Shown: positions 45,604 through 53,785 of the stretch, one piece after another
Position numbering within the stretch: position 1 is the stretch's first letter
Layout of the letters: every line of letters begins with the position of its first letter
From: Chryseobacterium gregarium DSM 19109
Lineage (GTDB): Bacteria; Bacteroidota; Bacteroidia; Flavobacteriales; Weeksellaceae
DNA: 64,000 bases
NCBI RefSeq assembly: GCF_000430845.1
Contig: NZ_AUMU01000003.1
Location: 186,001 to 250,000 of the forward strand
Direction of reading: 5' to 3'
Position numbers and translations under genes: made by a program
The notes under the pieces: generated by a model
What the model saw: only the letters and a program-made list of their open reading frames with translations
Told to the model about the DNA's origin: nothing
Database searches by the model: none

Positions 45604-45651
45604 ATGATTATCAGCAAACAAACATATTATTACAGAATTTTTATCGCATAA
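45604..45651 (+). CDS. tyrA leader peptide (attenuator), Tyr-Tyr-Tyr
   Basis: A 15-codon ORF, MIISKQTYYYRIFIA, in the 262-nt gap between the antiporter gene and tyrA. Codons 8-10 are TAT TAT TAC (three Tyr in a row, 45625-45633), followed by a Phe codon at 45640. It ends 31 nt before a strong intrinsic terminator that lies in front of tyrA. This is the layout of a ribosome-mediated amino-acid attenuator: starvation for Tyr would stall the ribosome and favour read-through into prephenate dehydrogenase. The peptide is not expected to have a function of its own. Confidence 0.7.
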   Translation: MIISKQTYYYRIFIA

Positions 45652-45661
45652 CCGGGATAGG
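45652..45661 (+). promoter_or_regulatory. Candidate antiterminator segment
   Basis: CCGGGATAGG begins right after the leader stop codon and can pair with CCTCGTCCCCGG of the terminator (CCGGG with CCCGG, AGG with CCT, small internal loop). A ribosome finishing the leader peptide would cover it; one stalled at the Tyr codons would leave it free. Confidence 0.45.
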
Positions 45662-45682
45662 ATTTCTGATATACATACCACA

Positions 45683-45708
45683 AACCTCGTCCCCGGACGG
45701 GGTTTTTT
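45683..45708 (+). terminator. tyrA attenuator terminator
   Basis: AACCTCGTCC (45683-45692) pairs with GGACGGGGTT (45695-45704) including one G-U pair, followed by a T-run. It lies 22 nt upstream of the tyrA ATG and far from the antiporter stop. Confidence 0.8.
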
Positions 45709-45730
45709 GATTTAAAACGCTTAATAAATA

Positions 45731-46576
45731 ATGAAAATAAGTATTATAGGAACAGGATTGATCGGCGGCTCTATGGCCCTGAAATTAAAACAGAAAGGAA
45801 TTGCAGGCTTCATTTACGGAATCGACAGCAACCGGGAACATCTTGATCAGGCACTGGATTTAAAAATAATTGATGCCGGAGCTGATCTTGAATACGGTAT
45901 TGCACATACAGATCTGATTATCCTGGCTGTTCCGGTGGATGCAGCCAAAACACTGCTGCCCGGGGTTTTGGATCTAGTTTCAGACCACCAGACCGTTATG
46001 GATGCGGGATCAACCAAAGCAGGTATTGTAAATGCCGTAAAGAACCACGCGAAAAGGGCAAGGTTTGTGGCCTTTCACCCGATGTGGGGAACGGAGAACA
46101 GCGGACCCGAATCTGCCGTTTCAGAAAGCTTTTCCGGGAAAGCCGGTGTGATCTGCAATAAGGAAGACTCTGCAGAAGATGCTTTAAAAACCGTTGAAGA
46201 AATTGTTAAGGCCTTGGATATGCATGTAATGTACATGACTGCGGAAGACCATGATATCCACACGGCTTACATTTCTCACATTTCCCATATCACGTCTTAT
46301 GCCTTGGCCAATACCGTCCTGGAAAAAGAACGGGAAGAAGAAACCATTTTCCAGCTGGCGAGTTCAGGATTTTCAAGTACGGTGCGCCTGGCAAAATCCC
46401 ATCCTGAAATGTGGGTGCCGATTTTTAAGCAGAATAAAGAGAATGTTCTTGATGTGCTTAATGAGCATATCTCTCAGTTAAGAAAATTCAAGTCGGCTTT
46501 GGAAAAAGAAAACTTCGAATATTTAGGAGAACTGATTACTAATGCCAATAAAATACGCAGTATTCTCAATAAATAA
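45731..46576 (+). CDS. tyrA: Prephenate dehydrogenase
   Basis: Converts prephenate to 4-hydroxyphenylpyruvate, the committed step to tyrosine. 281 aa; N-terminal Rossmann motif IIGTGLIGGSMALKLKQKG, DAGSTKAGIV, FHPMWGTENSGPESA with the catalytic His, and AYISHISHITSYALANTVL in the helical dimerisation part. No ACT or chorismate-mutase domain, so it is the monofunctional form. A leader-peptide attenuator upstream suggests control by tyrosine supply. Unlike many Bacteroidota, no other aromatic genes are adjacent. Confidence 0.95.
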   Translation: MKISIIGTGLIGGSMALKLKQKGIAGFIYGIDSNREHLDQALDLKIIDAGADLEYGIAHTDLIILAVPVDAAKTLLPGVLDLVSDHQTVMDAGSTKAGIVNAVKNHAKRARFVAFHPMWGTENSGPESAVSESFSGKAGVICNKEDSAEDALKTVEEIVKALDMHVMYMTAEDHDIHTAYISHISHITSYALANTVLEKEREEETIFQLASSGFSSTVRLAKSHPEMWVPIFKQNKENVLDVLNEHISQLRKFKSALEKENFEYLGELITNANKIRSILNK

Positions 46577-46594
46577 AGGCTTTCAGCCCATATT

Positions 46595-46618
46595 AACTTC
46601 CTGGACAGGAAGTTTTTT
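46595..46618 (+). terminator. Intrinsic terminator after tyrA
   Basis: AACTTCCTG (46595-46603) pairs with CAGGAAGTT (46606-46614), followed by a T-run. Confidence 0.85.
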
Positions 46619-46642
46619 ATGTCCCATTTTTAAAATAAATTT

Positions 46643-46650
46643 TAACTTTG
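46643..46650 (+). promoter_or_regulatory. -7 promoter box (TAACTTTG)
   Basis: Exact TAnnTTTG between the tyrA terminator and the DUF2089 gene, 57 nt before its ATG. Confidence 0.5.
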
Positions 46651-46706
46651 TTAAATATTATTTTAATTTTATTCAAATTTATATTACTTTTACAAAAATA
46701 AAATCA

Positions 46707-46973
46707 ATGAAACTACCCATTGTTTGCCCGAGCTGTGATCATACGCTTAACGTAAGTCAGATGAAATGCCCAAGCTGTAAAACTGAGGTGAGCGGTGATT
46801 ACGAACTTCCTGTGATTTTAAAACTGAACCGTGACGAACAGGATTTTATCCTGAACTTTTTCTTGTCCAGCGGAAGCATTAAAGAAATGGCAAAACAGGC
46901 CGAACTTTCTTATCCGACCATGAGAAACAAAATGGACGATCTGATCCAAAAAATTGATCAATTAAAAAAATAA
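46707..46973 (+). CDS. DUF2089 family zinc-ribbon/HTH protein
   Basis: 88 aa from ATG 46707 (MKLPIVCPSCDHTLNVSQ); the longer frame beginning at 46542 overlaps tyrA and its terminator and is discarded. A zinc ribbon with CPSC and CPSC is followed by a helix-turn-helix (GSIKEMAKQAELSYPTMRNK) of the DUF2089 type and a short coiled tail. Probably a small transcriptional regulator. It lies 7 nt upstream of the Yip1-like membrane gene, with which it is often paired. Confidence 0.88.
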   Translation: MKLPIVCPSCDHTLNVSQMKCPSCKTEVSGDYELPVILKLNRDEQDFILNFFLSSGSIKEMAKQAELSYPTMRNKMDDLIQKIDQLKK

Positions 46974-46980
46974 AAAAACA

Positions 46981-47550
46981 ATGAACTGGAAAACTGTCTT
47001 TAATCCTTTTTTAAAATTTGATGAGAAACTTTTAGTTGCGGCAGGAATTGTTATTTTTCTGCTGAATATCCTGGGCTGCTATTATTCCGAAAGCGTGAAT
47101 GACAGTATTTTCCATTACTCCCGGCTGGATAAAAACCAGGATATCTGGTATATTTTAAAAATAAATAGCCTGAGCTATATTTTTTCGGTTATTATCCTTT
47201 TCATTCTCGGTAAAATTTTAAATGCCAAAACAAGATTCGTTGATATTGTAAATACCGTTTTAATTTCTCAGATTCCACTGGCTGTCATTCTTCCGGTAGG
47301 CGGATTACCATTTCATAAAGAAGCATTGAACAGCATCTCTGAAAATATCGGGCATCCTGAAAATATCCCTGTTCAGAATATGGCCATCATAACGATCTGG
47401 GGATTGGTTACCTTAATTCTTCTTATTTACAGCATTGTTTTATATTATAACGGCTTTAAAACCGCTACCAATATTAAGAAATGGCAGCATATTGTACTGT
47501 TTGCCTTTATCTCACTTATACTGACGCTTATTTCCCAGACTTTATTTTAA
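46981..47550 (+). CDS. Yip1-like membrane protein
   Basis: 189 aa with five hydrophobic segments (LLVAAGIVIFLLNILG, SLSYIFSVIILFILGKIL, TVLISQIPLAVILPVGG, AIITIWGLVTLILLIYSIVL and the last at the C-terminus). The layout resembles the bacterial Yip1/DUF1282 families. It directly follows the DUF2089 regulator, which presumably controls it. The function is unknown. Confidence 0.78.
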   Translation: MNWKTVFNPFLKFDEKLLVAAGIVIFLLNILGCYYSESVNDSIFHYSRLDKNQDIWYILKINSLSYIFSVIILFILGKILNAKTRFVDIVNTVLISQIPLAVILPVGGLPFHKEALNSISENIGHPENIPVQNMAIITIWGLVTLILLIYSIVLYYNGFKTATNIKKWQHIVLFAFISLILTLISQTLF

Positions 47551-47567
47551 TCTAAAAATTTAATCAT

Positions 47568-49226
47568 ATGAAAACCAAATTATTATGGGTGCTGATTGTA
47601 TTGGCACAGACTTTTTACGCCCAGGAAATAACAGGCTCCTGGAAAGGAGACCTTGACATGCAGGGAATGAAGCTTCCGCTTATTCTCACCGTTAAGAAGG
47701 AAAAAGACCGCTACATTTCCACCGCCGGAAGCCCTAAACAGAGTGACAAAGAAATTCCTGTCAGCAAAACCGAATTTGTAAATAATGAACTTATTTTCGA
47801 GATAGAAGGGATCAATGCTTCGTATAAAGGTCAGTTCAAGACCGATCATTTTGAAGGTATTTTTACACAAAACGCTTTTTCCGGTCCTTTAAACCTTTAT
47901 AAAAACGACCCGAATAAAACCGGAATTAATGATGCTCAGGACTTAAAATTAAAAGATATTGGAACCAGAGCCATCAATACGTCAAAAATCGATGATTATT
48001 TAAATTATATCATTCAGAATAAGCAGGGAATCGGTAGTGTTTCTATTTTCAGAAATGGTAAAGAAATTTATCAAAAAAACTTCGGACAGGAACAGCTACC
48101 TGATGTAAAATGGAATGCCGATACGGAATATCAGATCGGCTCCGTCAGTAAATTGATAACCGCAGTAATGATTATGCAGCAGGTGGAAAAAGGAAAAATC
48201 AACCTCAACGACAGACTGTCCAAATATTATCCCGACCTTCCGAATGCCGGTAAAATCACATTGAAAAGCATCATGAACCACACCAGCGGACTGGGAGATT
48301 ATGTCGGTCAGAATTACCAGTGGCTTTTTGGAAAACCGGTTGGCGACCAAGTTATTCTGGATGAAATAAAAAAACAGGGCGTCAGTTTTCAGCCGGGCGA
48401 AAAAACGAGATATTCCAACTCCGGGTATTATCTGTTGAGCAGAATTCTGGAAACTGTTGCTCAAAAGCCTTACAATGTTTTACTTAAAGAATCCATCACT
48501 GATAAAGCCCGGATGAAAAATACTTTTTCTGTGCTTGATCATCCTGAAAATGTATTCAAACCTTATGAAAACAACACCGGAAAATGGACTGAAATGCAGG
48601 ATTTTGATTTCCACAACTGTATCGGCTTGGGCGATATCAGTTCTACACCGAATGATATGAATTTGTTTATCAACGCATTATTCAATCATCAATTCGTTAA
48701 AAAAGAAACACTCGACACCATGTTACCAAAATCCAGCAAAAATTTCGGATTGGGAATGATGGCGGTTCCTTTTTACAATAAAGTTTCATTCGGCCATGGC
48801 GGCGATACAGCGGGAACCCATTCCCTTGTTGCCTACAGCCCGGCTGAAAATTATTCCGTTGCTGTCATGATCAACGGAGAAAAAATGCCGCATAACGATC
48901 TTTCCATCGGTATTTTAAATATAATATATGACCAGAAGTCTGAATATCCGAAATTCAGTGAAGTAAAAAAGATTTCGGGAAAAGAATTAGAGAAATATCC
49001 GGGAGAATATACTTCTGCAGATATCCCATTAGGATTAAAGATATTTATAAAAGATGAAACGCTTTTCGCACAGGGCACGGGCCAGGCTGCTTTTCCTTTA
49101 GAGTACATGGAAAAAGATCAGTTTCAATATGAAAAAGCTGACCTGAAAATAATATTCATTCCTGAAAAGAACGGACTTCAAATGATCCAGAGAGGAACAA
49201 CATTCAACTTTCAAAGAAATAAATAA
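47568..49226 (+). CDS. Serine hydrolase (class C beta-lactamase/D-Ala-D-Ala peptidase fold)
   Basis: 552 aa, exported (signal ending TFYAQ). Residues 20-115 form an N-terminal lipocalin-like beta domain (GSWKGDLDMQGMKLPLIL). The serine hydrolase domain has SVSK (Ser192-Lys195), RYSNSGYYLLSRIL with the Tyr-x-Asn triad member, and FGHGGDTAGTHS as the third box. The C-terminal part has another small beta domain. Such proteins may act on peptidoglycan peptides or as esterases; no resistance role can be claimed. Confidence 0.9.
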   Translation: MKTKLLWVLIVLAQTFYAQEITGSWKGDLDMQGMKLPLILTVKKEKDRYISTAGSPKQSDKEIPVSKTEFVNNELIFEIEGINASYKGQFKTDHFEGIFTQNAFSGPLNLYKNDPNKTGINDAQDLKLKDIGTRAINTSKIDDYLNYIIQNKQGIGSVSIFRNGKEIYQKNFGQEQLPDVKWNADTEYQIGSVSKLITAVMIMQQVEKGKINLNDRLSKYYPDLPNAGKITLKSIMNHTSGLGDYVGQNYQWLFGKPVGDQVILDEIKKQGVSFQPGEKTRYSNSGYYLLSRILETVAQKPYNVLLKESITDKARMKNTFSVLDHPENVFKPYENNTGKWTEMQDFDFHNCIGLGDISSTPNDMNLFINALFNHQFVKKETLDTMLPKSSKNFGLGMMAVPFYNKVSFGHGGDTAGTHSLVAYSPAENYSVAVMINGEKMPHNDLSIGILNIIYDQKSEYPKFSEVKKISGKELEKYPGEYTSADIPLGLKIFIKDETLFAQGTGQAAFPLEYMEKDQFQYEKADLKIIFIPEKNGLQMIQRGTTFNFQRNK

Positions 49227-49231
49227 AAAGA

Positions 49232-49264
49232 AAATCCTTAGAATACTGTTCTGAGGATTTTTAT
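49232..49264. terminator. Bidirectional terminator between serine hydrolase and sdaA
   Basis: AAATCCTTAGAA (49232-49243) pairs with TTCTGAGGATTT (49249-49260), with an A-run before and T-run after. Confidence 0.8.
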
Positions 49265-49282
49265 TTCAATTGAATTTTATAT

Positions 49283-50701
49283 TTAACATTCAGGTACATT
49301 CACCGCAATGGCCAACCCGCCTTCCGAAGTCTCTTTAAAACGGTCACTCATTGAAAGTGCCGTCTCCCACATGGTCTGGATTACCTCATCCAGCGTAACT
49401 TTTGCTTTTGCCGGGTCACTCTCCAATGCGATATTAGCAGCCGTGATGGCTTTAATGGCACCCATGGTGTTCCGTTCAATACAGGGGATCTGCACCAGGC
49501 CTCTGATTGGGTCACAGGTTAGACCCAGGTGATGCTCCATTGCGATTTCTGCTGCCATCAGCACCTGGCCGACACTTCCGCCAAGAATCTCTGTAAGGCC
49601 TGCCGCCGCCATCGCCGAGGAAACGCCGACTTCTGCCTGGCATCCGCCCATCGCTGCAGAGATGGTCGCATTTTTCTTGAATAAAGTCCCGATTTCGCCT
49701 GCTACCAGTAGAAACCGTGCAATATCATCTTCACTCGTAGCCTCGGTAAAAGCCTGGGCATACATCAGTACTGCAGGAATCACTCCGCTGGCACCATTCG
49801 TGGGTGCCGTAATGATTCTTCCGAAGCTTGCATTTTCCTCATTCACCGCCAGAGCAAAGCATGCGATCCATTTATTGATATTGGTGAAGTTTTCTTCCGC
49901 GTCAACCACCTGCTGAAACCATTCTTCTTTATTTCTGTAGATCTTGTCCCCCAGCAGCTTCCTGTTGATCCCGGCAGCTCTTCTGGTAACATTTAGTCCA
50001 CCCGGAAGAATGCCTTCCTTGTTGACTCCTTTATAAATACATTCTTTGATCTGCTGCCAGATATAGAGGGCCTCCTCTCTGGTTTCTTCCTGCGTCCTCC
50101 AGCTTTCTTCATTGATTAAGATCAGATCTGAAATTTTATCAATTCCGAGCTTTTGGCAGTACTTTACAATATCTGAAGATTTATGACACGGATACAAAGT
50201 ACGTACACAGTGTTTTTCTATGGAATTTTTTTCCTGGCTTGCAATAAAGCCTCCGCCCACGGAATAAAAATCCTGGACAAGCTTGGTTCCGTCTTCAAAC
50301 ACAGCTTTGAAAATCATTCCGTTGGGATGGAAATCAAGGGATTTCTGCATGTTCAGCACCAGATGATGACCATAAATAAAAGGAATTTCCTTCTCGCCAC
50401 CCAGATTGAGGATTTGGGTACTTTTGATCTGTTCTACTTTCTCATCAATTTTTGATGTATTGATGGTCTTAAAATCCTCGCCGTTCAAACCCAGCATCCC
50501 GGCAATGTCTGTTCCGTGCCCGATCCCGGTTTTGGCCAGGGAACCGAAAAACTCAAGGAAAACTTCTTTCACCTCGGCTACCGACCTTTCCCTCTTTATA
50601 ATTCTGATGAAGGCAGAAGCTGCATTCCAGGGGCCCATGGTGTGTGAACTCGACGGACCTATTCCAACCTTAATAATTTCAAAAACAGATATTGACTCCA
50701 T
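49283..50701 (-). CDS. sdaA: L-serine ammonia-lyase (L-serine dehydratase)
   Basis: Iron-sulfur enzyme that deaminates L-serine to pyruvate. 472 aa from ATG 50701 (MESISVFEIIKVGIGPSSSH). Fused beta and alpha domains: GIGPSSSHTMGPWNAA, LYPCHKSSDIV, the ITAPTNGASGVIPAVL loop, AMGGCQAEVGVSSAMAA and LGLTCDPIRGLVQIPCIERN, with Cys residues to hold the 4Fe-4S cluster. The longer upstream frame has no promoter support, while a TATCTTTG box lies at 50730-50737 on the minus strand. Confidence 0.95.
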   Translation of the reverse strand: MESISVFEIIKVGIGPSSSHTMGPWNAASAFIRIIKRERSVAEVKEVFLEFFGSLAKTGIGHGTDIAGMLGLNGEDFKTINTSKIDEKVEQIKSTQILNLGGEKEIPFIYGHHLVLNMQKSLDFHPNGMIFKAVFEDGTKLVQDFYSVGGGFIASQEKNSIEKHCVRTLYPCHKSSDIVKYCQKLGIDKISDLILINEESWRTQEETREEALYIWQQIKECIYKGVNKEGILPGGLNVTRRAAGINRKLLGDKIYRNKEEWFQQVVDAEENFTNINKWIACFALAVNEENASFGRIITAPTNGASGVIPAVLMYAQAFTEATSEDDIARFLLVAGEIGTLFKKNATISAAMGGCQAEVGVSSAMAAAGLTEILGGSVGQVLMAAEIAMEHHLGLTCDPIRGLVQIPCIERNTMGAIKAITAANIALESDPAKAKVTLDEVIQTMWETALSMSDRFKETSEGGLAIAVNVPEC

Positions 50702-50729
50702 ATAGAAAATCCTACATTTTTCCTTAACA

Positions 50730-50737
50730 CAAAGATA
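50730..50737 (-). promoter_or_regulatory. -7 promoter box (TATCTTTG) for sdaA
   Basis: Minus-strand TAnnTTTG match, 29 nt upstream of ATG 50701. Confidence 0.5.
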
Positions 50738-50756
50738 CACGATAAATCGAAATGCA

Positions 50757-50788
50757 AAAGCCGGAGATGAAAAATCACCTCCGGCTTT
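50757..50788 (-). terminator. Terminator for amt
   Basis: AAAGCCGGAG (50757-50766) pairs with CTCCGGCTTT (50779-50788). Located 120 nt beyond the amt stop on the minus strand, just upstream of the sdaA promoter. Confidence 0.65.
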
Positions 50789-50906
50789 CTAATTAAAACT
50801 ATATGAACACTGTAGATAACGTAATTTTTACAAATCGTCAATTCTTTTTGCTGCGTTTTTTTTGAATTCACCTGTAAAACAGAATCCACCGCTGATGATC
50901 CGCTTT

Positions 50907-52250
50907 TCAACAAAGACTTTCTTCATGCTGGGAAATGTCCAGACCGAGCTCTTCAGACGCTTCAGAAACCCTCAACGTGATGATCTTATCGGTAATTTTA
51001 TACAAAATCAATGACCCGAAAAAAGCAAATAACGATACCAGGACCAAAGCCATCATATGATGTGCAAAAACCTCAATCCCGCCGTGCAGGAGACTGGCAT
51101 TTTCACCATGGGCAAAAATAGCCGTCAAAATCATTCCCATGATCCCGCCAACGCCGTGACAGGCAAAAACATCCAGCGTATCGTCGATTTTTTTAAGCTT
51201 TTCCCAGTTCACCATCAGGTTTGAGACAATAGCAGAAATGAATCCGATAAAAATACTTTCCGGGATCGACACAAATCCGCAGCCCGGAGTGATGGCCACC
51301 AGCCCCACAACCGCACCGATACAGGCTCCCAAAGCAGAAACTTTCCTTCCGTTGATTCTGTCAAAAAAGATCCATGTCATCATGGCCGAACCCGAAGCAA
51401 TCGTTGTGGTCCCGAAGGCCATGGCGGCCGTTGCATTGGCACTTAAAGCCGAACCGGCATTGAACCCGAACCAGCCGAACCAAAGCATTCCTGTCCCCAA
51501 TAATACGTAAGATATATTCGATGGCTCATGATGCGGCTTTTTCCGGTTCCCGACCACCAAAGCTCCTGCCAATGCGGCAAAACCGGCACTCATGTGAACA
51601 ACCGTTCCTCCCGCGAAGTCTTTAACCCCGAAATATTTGTTCAACAGCCCGTCCGGATGCCAGACCATATGGCAAAGCGGCGTATAGATGAAAATGCTGA
51701 ACAGCACCATAAATAAAAGATAAGAGACAAAGCGGACCCTTTCAGCAAAAGATCCTGTAATCAAAGCCGGAGTAATCACGGCAAATTTCATCTGAAACAA
51801 AGCAAAAAGTACAAACGGAATTGTAGAAGCCATCGTTTTGTGAGGCAAAACCCCCACTCTGCTGAAAAACGGATAACTTAACGGATTGCCGATAATTCCG
51901 TAATGTTCGCCATTCACTGTAAACCCGACCGAATCACCAAAGGAAAGTGAAAAACCGATGACCACCCATACGATGGAAATAACCCCCAATGCAATAAAGC
52001 TCTGAAGCATGGTGGAAATCACATTTTTCTTTCCTACCATGCCTCCGTAAAAAAATGACAGCCCGGGAGTCATCAATAAAACCAGACCGGCGGCGGCCAG
52101 AATCCAGGCAACATCCGCCCCTACAATTTTATCTTCCGATAAAAATGCTCCCGTATTCGGAACGTCGGCAACAGGGCTCCAGAATAATCCTCCGACAGCA
52201 ACCAGTGTAATGATGGAAAACGAAACAATCCATTTCAGTCCTACTTTCAT
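50907..52250 (-). CDS. amt: Ammonium transporter
   Basis: Amt/Mep/Rh channel importing ammonium. 447 aa from ATG 52250 (MKVGLKWIVSFSI). Eleven to twelve hydrophobic segments, GLSFFYGGMVGKKNVIS near TM2, the pore His in VVHMSAGFAALAGALVVG and the second in FACHGVGGIMGMILTAIFAH. The further upstream start is unlikely because a TACTTTTG promoter box (52272-52279) overlaps it. No glnK/P-II gene is adjacent, unlike many bacteria. Confidence 0.96.
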   Translation of the reverse strand: MKVGLKWIVSFSIITLVAVGGLFWSPVADVPNTGAFLSEDKIVGADVAWILAAAGLVLLMTPGLSFFYGGMVGKKNVISTMLQSFIALGVISIVWVVIGFSLSFGDSVGFTVNGEHYGIIGNPLSYPFFSRVGVLPHKTMASTIPFVLFALFQMKFAVITPALITGSFAERVRFVSYLLFMVLFSIFIYTPLCHMVWHPDGLLNKYFGVKDFAGGTVVHMSAGFAALAGALVVGNRKKPHHEPSNISYVLLGTGMLWFGWFGFNAGSALSANATAAMAFGTTTIASGSAMMTWIFFDRINGRKVSALGACIGAVVGLVAITPGCGFVSIPESIFIGFISAIVSNLMVNWEKLKKIDDTLDVFACHGVGGIMGMILTAIFAHGENASLLHGGIEVFAHHMMALVLVSLFAFFGSLILYKITDKIITLRVSEASEELGLDISQHEESLC

Positions 52251-52271
52251 AAAAATTAATTTTACCCCTTT

Positions 52272-52279
52272 CAAAAGTA
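52272..52279 (-). promoter_or_regulatory. -7 promoter box (TACTTTTG) for amt
   Basis: Minus-strand TAnnTTTG match 22 nt upstream of ATG 52250. Confidence 0.5.
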
Positions 52280-52355
52280 AGCATAATTTTTATAAAAACA
52301 CATATTTTAATATAAAACCCCTATAATTTTTAATTTAAACAGAAATAAAATCAAT

Positions 52356-52997
52356 TTATTCAAGTACTACCCCTAAAATTTCAGACACTTCCTTACATTT
52401 TGTTGCCGGGAAGAGATGGGTGCCTCCTTTGATAATATAATCAGGTTTAGAATTTTTTACAGGGAAAACAATATCACGGTCTCCAAGAATCTGAATGACT
52501 TCCGGATTCTCCTCACACATCCAGTCTGATATTTTTTCGACGGACCACTTAAGATAATAGGGGTCTCTCACTTTAAAATACTGCATCAGCTTGGGATTTT
52601 TGGGATCAAAAAGTTTTCTGACCACACCATAAACATTGGCCGCTTTTTCATTGAATAAACCCAGCGGCAGTATTTTAGGAATCCTGGTAATCTGTCCGGT
52701 TCGTATCAAGCGGGATTTTTCTTTATCTGATTTTATACTTCCCAGGATAACGACTTTCCGGGCAGGCTTTATTTTATGTATTTCCTGAACCATGATTCCG
52801 CCAAACGAATACCCTAAAAGGTAAAAAGGTTCTGAATCGTCAATCTTTTCGGCCATTCTCCCGGCATAATCTGTAAACCCCTCATTCGGCAGGGGAATGA
52901 GCCAATCTATAAAAACCACTTCATGATGTTGCGGGAACTGAAGTTTCTCCAGCACGGTGAAATCTGCACCAAGGCCGCTTACGACATAAATTTTCAT
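52356..52997 (-). CDS. Alpha/beta hydrolase
   Basis: 213 aa from ATG 52997 (MKIYVVSGLGADFTVLEKL). The nucleophile elbow is GYSFGG (Ser in YLLGYSFGGIMVQEIH), the Asp is in QILGDRDIVFP and the His in GGTHLFP. All triad residues are visible. A compact enzyme without a signal peptide, so cytoplasmic. Substrate unknown. Confidence 0.88.
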   Translation of the reverse strand: MKIYVVSGLGADFTVLEKLQFPQHHEVVFIDWLIPLPNEGFTDYAGRMAEKIDDSEPFYLLGYSFGGIMVQEIHKIKPARKVVILGSIKSDKEKSRLIRTGQITRIPKILPLGLFNEKAANVYGVVRKLFDPKNPKLMQYFKVRDPYYLKWSVEKISDWMCEENPEVIQILGDRDIVFPVKNSKPDYIIKGGTHLFPATKCKEVSEILGVVLE

Positions 52998-53029
52998 GAT
53001 ACTAAAATAAAAAAAATCAGACAAAAAAT

Positions 53030-53056
53030 AAGCGGCTCCTAAAGAAACCGCTCATT
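53030..53056 (-). terminator. Terminator for the first YceI gene
   Basis: AAGCGG-type arms (AGCGG near 53031 and CCGCT near 53048) around a 12-nt loop; on the minus strand the stem is followed by a U-run. Confidence 0.6.
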
Positions 53057-53081
53057 TTATTTTTTAAAGATCCTATATTAT

Positions 53082-53708
53082 TTATCCTTTCTTCTTTGGA
53101 GCCCTGTTTTCATTATCCAGCTTTTCCGTTGAAAGCTTGAACTGGATATCCATTTCGTTTTTGATAAAATAATCTTTCAGTGAAGACTGGTAGAATACCT
53201 TGAAGTCTCTTCTGTTTAATGAGAACTTCGCAGACTCGATCACAACCGTAAACTGAGTAATATAAACGTTTGCAGGGAAAGTAATGGTTTTTCTCACACC
53301 TTTGATCGTGATATCTCCGTATACTGTAGAATTGTATTCGCTGTTTGCCAGAGGAATAATTTTCGTCAGGTGGAATTTCGCAAGAGGGAATTTTTTAACC
53401 TCGAAAAAGTTGGTGCTTTTAAGGTCATTGGTCAGTTTTACCTGATCTTCATCTGAAACGTCCCCTGCCATGATAGATTTCATATCAATCACAAATTCAC
53501 CGTCTACCAAAACCGTTTTATCAAAAGTAAATTTTCCGCTTTTCAGTTTTACAGTCCCGGAATGTGATGTAGGAACCGTTTTCACCACTTTATAACCCCA
53601 CCATCTGATTTCCGATGATGTTACTTTTACCACCTTATCTCCTTTCTTCTGGGCGAAAACAAATGATATGCTGATGCACATCATCGCAAACAATAGTAAT
53701 CTTTTCAT
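53082..53708 (-). CDS. YceI family periplasmic protein
   Basis: 208 aa with a signal peptide (MKRLLLFAMMCISISFVFAQ). YceI lipocalin-like barrel: SEIRWWGYKVVKTVPTSHSG, DGEFVIDMKSIMAGDVSDED, NFFEVKKFPLAKFHLTKI and TIKGVRKTITFPANVYI. Such proteins bind isoprenoid or other hydrophobic ligands. A Lys/Arg-rich tail. It sits next to a second YceI gene of the same direction, apparently a tandem duplication. Confidence 0.93.
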   Translation of the reverse strand: MKRLLLFAMMCISISFVFAQKKGDKVVKVTSSEIRWWGYKVVKTVPTSHSGTVKLKSGKFTFDKTVLVDGEFVIDMKSIMAGDVSDEDQVKLTNDLKSTNFFEVKKFPLAKFHLTKIIPLANSEYNSTVYGDITIKGVRKTITFPANVYITQFTVVIESAKFSLNRRDFKVFYQSSLKDYFIKNEMDIQFKLSTEKLDNENRAPKKKG

Positions 53709-53728
53709 TTTTTTTATTTACAATTCAA

Positions 53729-53736
53729 CAAAAATA
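53729..53736 (-). promoter_or_regulatory. -7 promoter box (TATTTTTG) for the first YceI gene
   Basis: Minus-strand TAnnTTTG match 21 nt upstream of the start at 53708. Confidence 0.45.
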
Positions 53737-53738
53737 AA

Positions 53739-53765
53739 AAAAAGTGCAGAACTTCTACACTTTTA
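53739..53765 (-). terminator. Terminator for the second YceI gene
   Basis: AAAGTG and CACTTT arms with an inner AGAA/TTCT pair, A-run at the left becoming the U-run on the minus strand. It overlaps the spacing of the next promoter. Confidence 0.55.
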
Positions 53766-53785
53766 ACAATCTTTTTTTGATTAAA

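Noticed and set aside
46542..46706. 55-residue extension of the DUF2089 protein
   Set aside because: It overlaps the tyrA end and its terminator and has no coding character.
50659..50913. 84-codon minus-strand ORF between amt and sdaA
   Set aside because: It crosses the amt terminator and the sdaA promoter and has no recognisable composition.
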